Shown here: one piece after another, positions 4,968-5,077 of the stretch | How the letters are laid out: each line of letters starts with the position of its first letter | How positions within the stretch are numbered: the stretch's first letter is position 1 | Assembly: GCA_030150335.1 (NCBI GenBank) | Contig: JASLGC010000127.1 | Span: forward strand, 1 to 5,077 | Length of the DNA stretch: 5,077 bases | Source of the DNA: Flavobacterium sp. | Lineage (GTDB): Bacteria; Bacteroidota; Bacteroidia; Flavobacteriales; Flavobacteriaceae | Direction: 5' to 3' | Made by a program: the position numbers and the translations under genes | Notes under the pieces: model-generated | What the model was told of the DNA's origin: nothing | The model's input: only the letters and a program-made list of their open reading frames with translations | Databases searched by the model: none

Positions 4968-5077
4968 GAGATGTTGGATAGATTTCGAATCTGTTGCTTT
5001 TAAAGAGTTTTGGTATTCAAATTTAGGGTCTCTGTGTTTTTTATTAAGCATAAGACTTTTAGGTAGAGATAAATAGG
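4914..5077 (-). CDS. Possible small or partial ORF, unknown; open to the window edge
   Basis: On the minus strand a frame is open from the window edge (5077) to a TAG at 4916-4914. If it starts at the ATG at 5051-5049 it encodes 45 residues, MLNKKHRDPKFEY... ending FFGTYIKR; the frame also continues upstream without a stop (Tyr-Leu-Ser-Leu-Pro-Lys-Ser-Leu before the Met), so a longer gene truncated by the window is possible. The peptide is basic and hydrophilic, with no membrane segment or recognisable domain. It would be convergent with the hydrolase. Its last third overlaps the interleaved inverted repeats, and other frames are open over the same bases, which weakens the case. I do not recognise it, and it may be a spurious frame in a repeat. 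Confidence 0.25.
   Translation of the reverse strand, partial: YLSLPKSLMLNKKHRDPKFEYQNSLKATDSKSIQHLFDIASTKNAFFGTYIKR

Larger units (their letters stand above)
4756..5077. other. Terminal 322 bp with no assured gene; possible remnant or interspersed repeat
   Basis: After the terminator and T-rich tandem repeat, the stretch from about 4851 departs from the neighbourhood. The first 30 bases (4851-4880) are about 57% G+C, against a clearly AT-rich window. Interleaved inverted repeats follow at 4909-4967, with small hairpins at 4895-4907 (GAATT-CGA-AATTC) and 4980-4992 (AGATT-TCG-AATCT). Several overlapping frames stay open: plus strand 4893-5003 and 4930-5076, neither with an in-frame ATG at a sensible place, and minus strand from the window edge to 4914. 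Open frames on both strands over the same bases are common in interspersed repeats and in mobile-element remnants, but one of them may be a real gene end. I recognise no protein family here. Confidence 0.5.

Noticed and set aside
4893..5076. Plus-strand open frames in the tail (4893-5003 and 4930-5076)
   Set aside because: They lack suitable start codons, overlap each other and the minus-strand frame, and resemble no family; kept only as evidence that the tail is unusual.
1..5077. CRISPR array, tRNA, rRNA, transposase gene or phage gene
   Set aside because: No regularly spaced repeats, no tRNA-like cloverleaf, no transposase or phage motif was seen on either strand; six genes are ordinary chromosomal genes.

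Overview
The window looks like chromosomal DNA of a low-GC member of the Flavobacteriia (Bacteroidota), probably a Flavobacterium- or Myroides-like organism; the genus is a guess. Four things point there: AT-rich composition, start codons with no obvious Shine-Dalgarno sequence, TANNTTTG-type -7 promoter elements, and a gene order I recognise from this class (pdxJ-hydrolase divergent from CBS-nadK-DUF6089-uppS, with bamA normally next).

Layout. Reading leftwards (minus strand) from about 3172 is a tightly packed series: a CBS-domain protein, NAD kinase (1 bp gap), a 136-bp gap with a good internal promoter, a DUF6089-type exported protein, undecaprenyl diphosphate synthase (stop and start codons abut), and the first few codons of the next gene at the window edge, by context probably bamA. 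Reading rightwards (plus strand) from 3266 are pdxJ and an alpha/beta hydrolase sharing one base of a TAATG stop/start junction, closed by a strong intrinsic terminator at 4788-4822. The two units are divergent and share a 93-bp promoter region (3173-3265).

The genes are housekeeping. UppS makes the lipid carrier for peptidoglycan and other envelope glycans. DUF6089 is probably an outer-membrane or periplasmic barrel-like protein beside the outer-membrane assembly gene. NadK makes NADP, PdxJ makes pyridoxine 5'-phosphate, and the CBS-ACT-like protein next to NadK is a plausible nucleotide sensor. The hydrolase is of the YbfF/ABHD11 type with unknown substrate.

The only part that is not ordinary is the last ~270 bp (about 4816-5077). 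It holds a T-rich 14-bp tandem duplication, a GC-richer patch, interleaved inverted repeats, and overlapping open frames on both strands, including one minus-strand frame that runs off the window edge. It could be the tail of an unknown small gene, a degraded mobile element, or one copy of an interspersed repeat. I see no convincing new biological system here; that tail is the best place to look.
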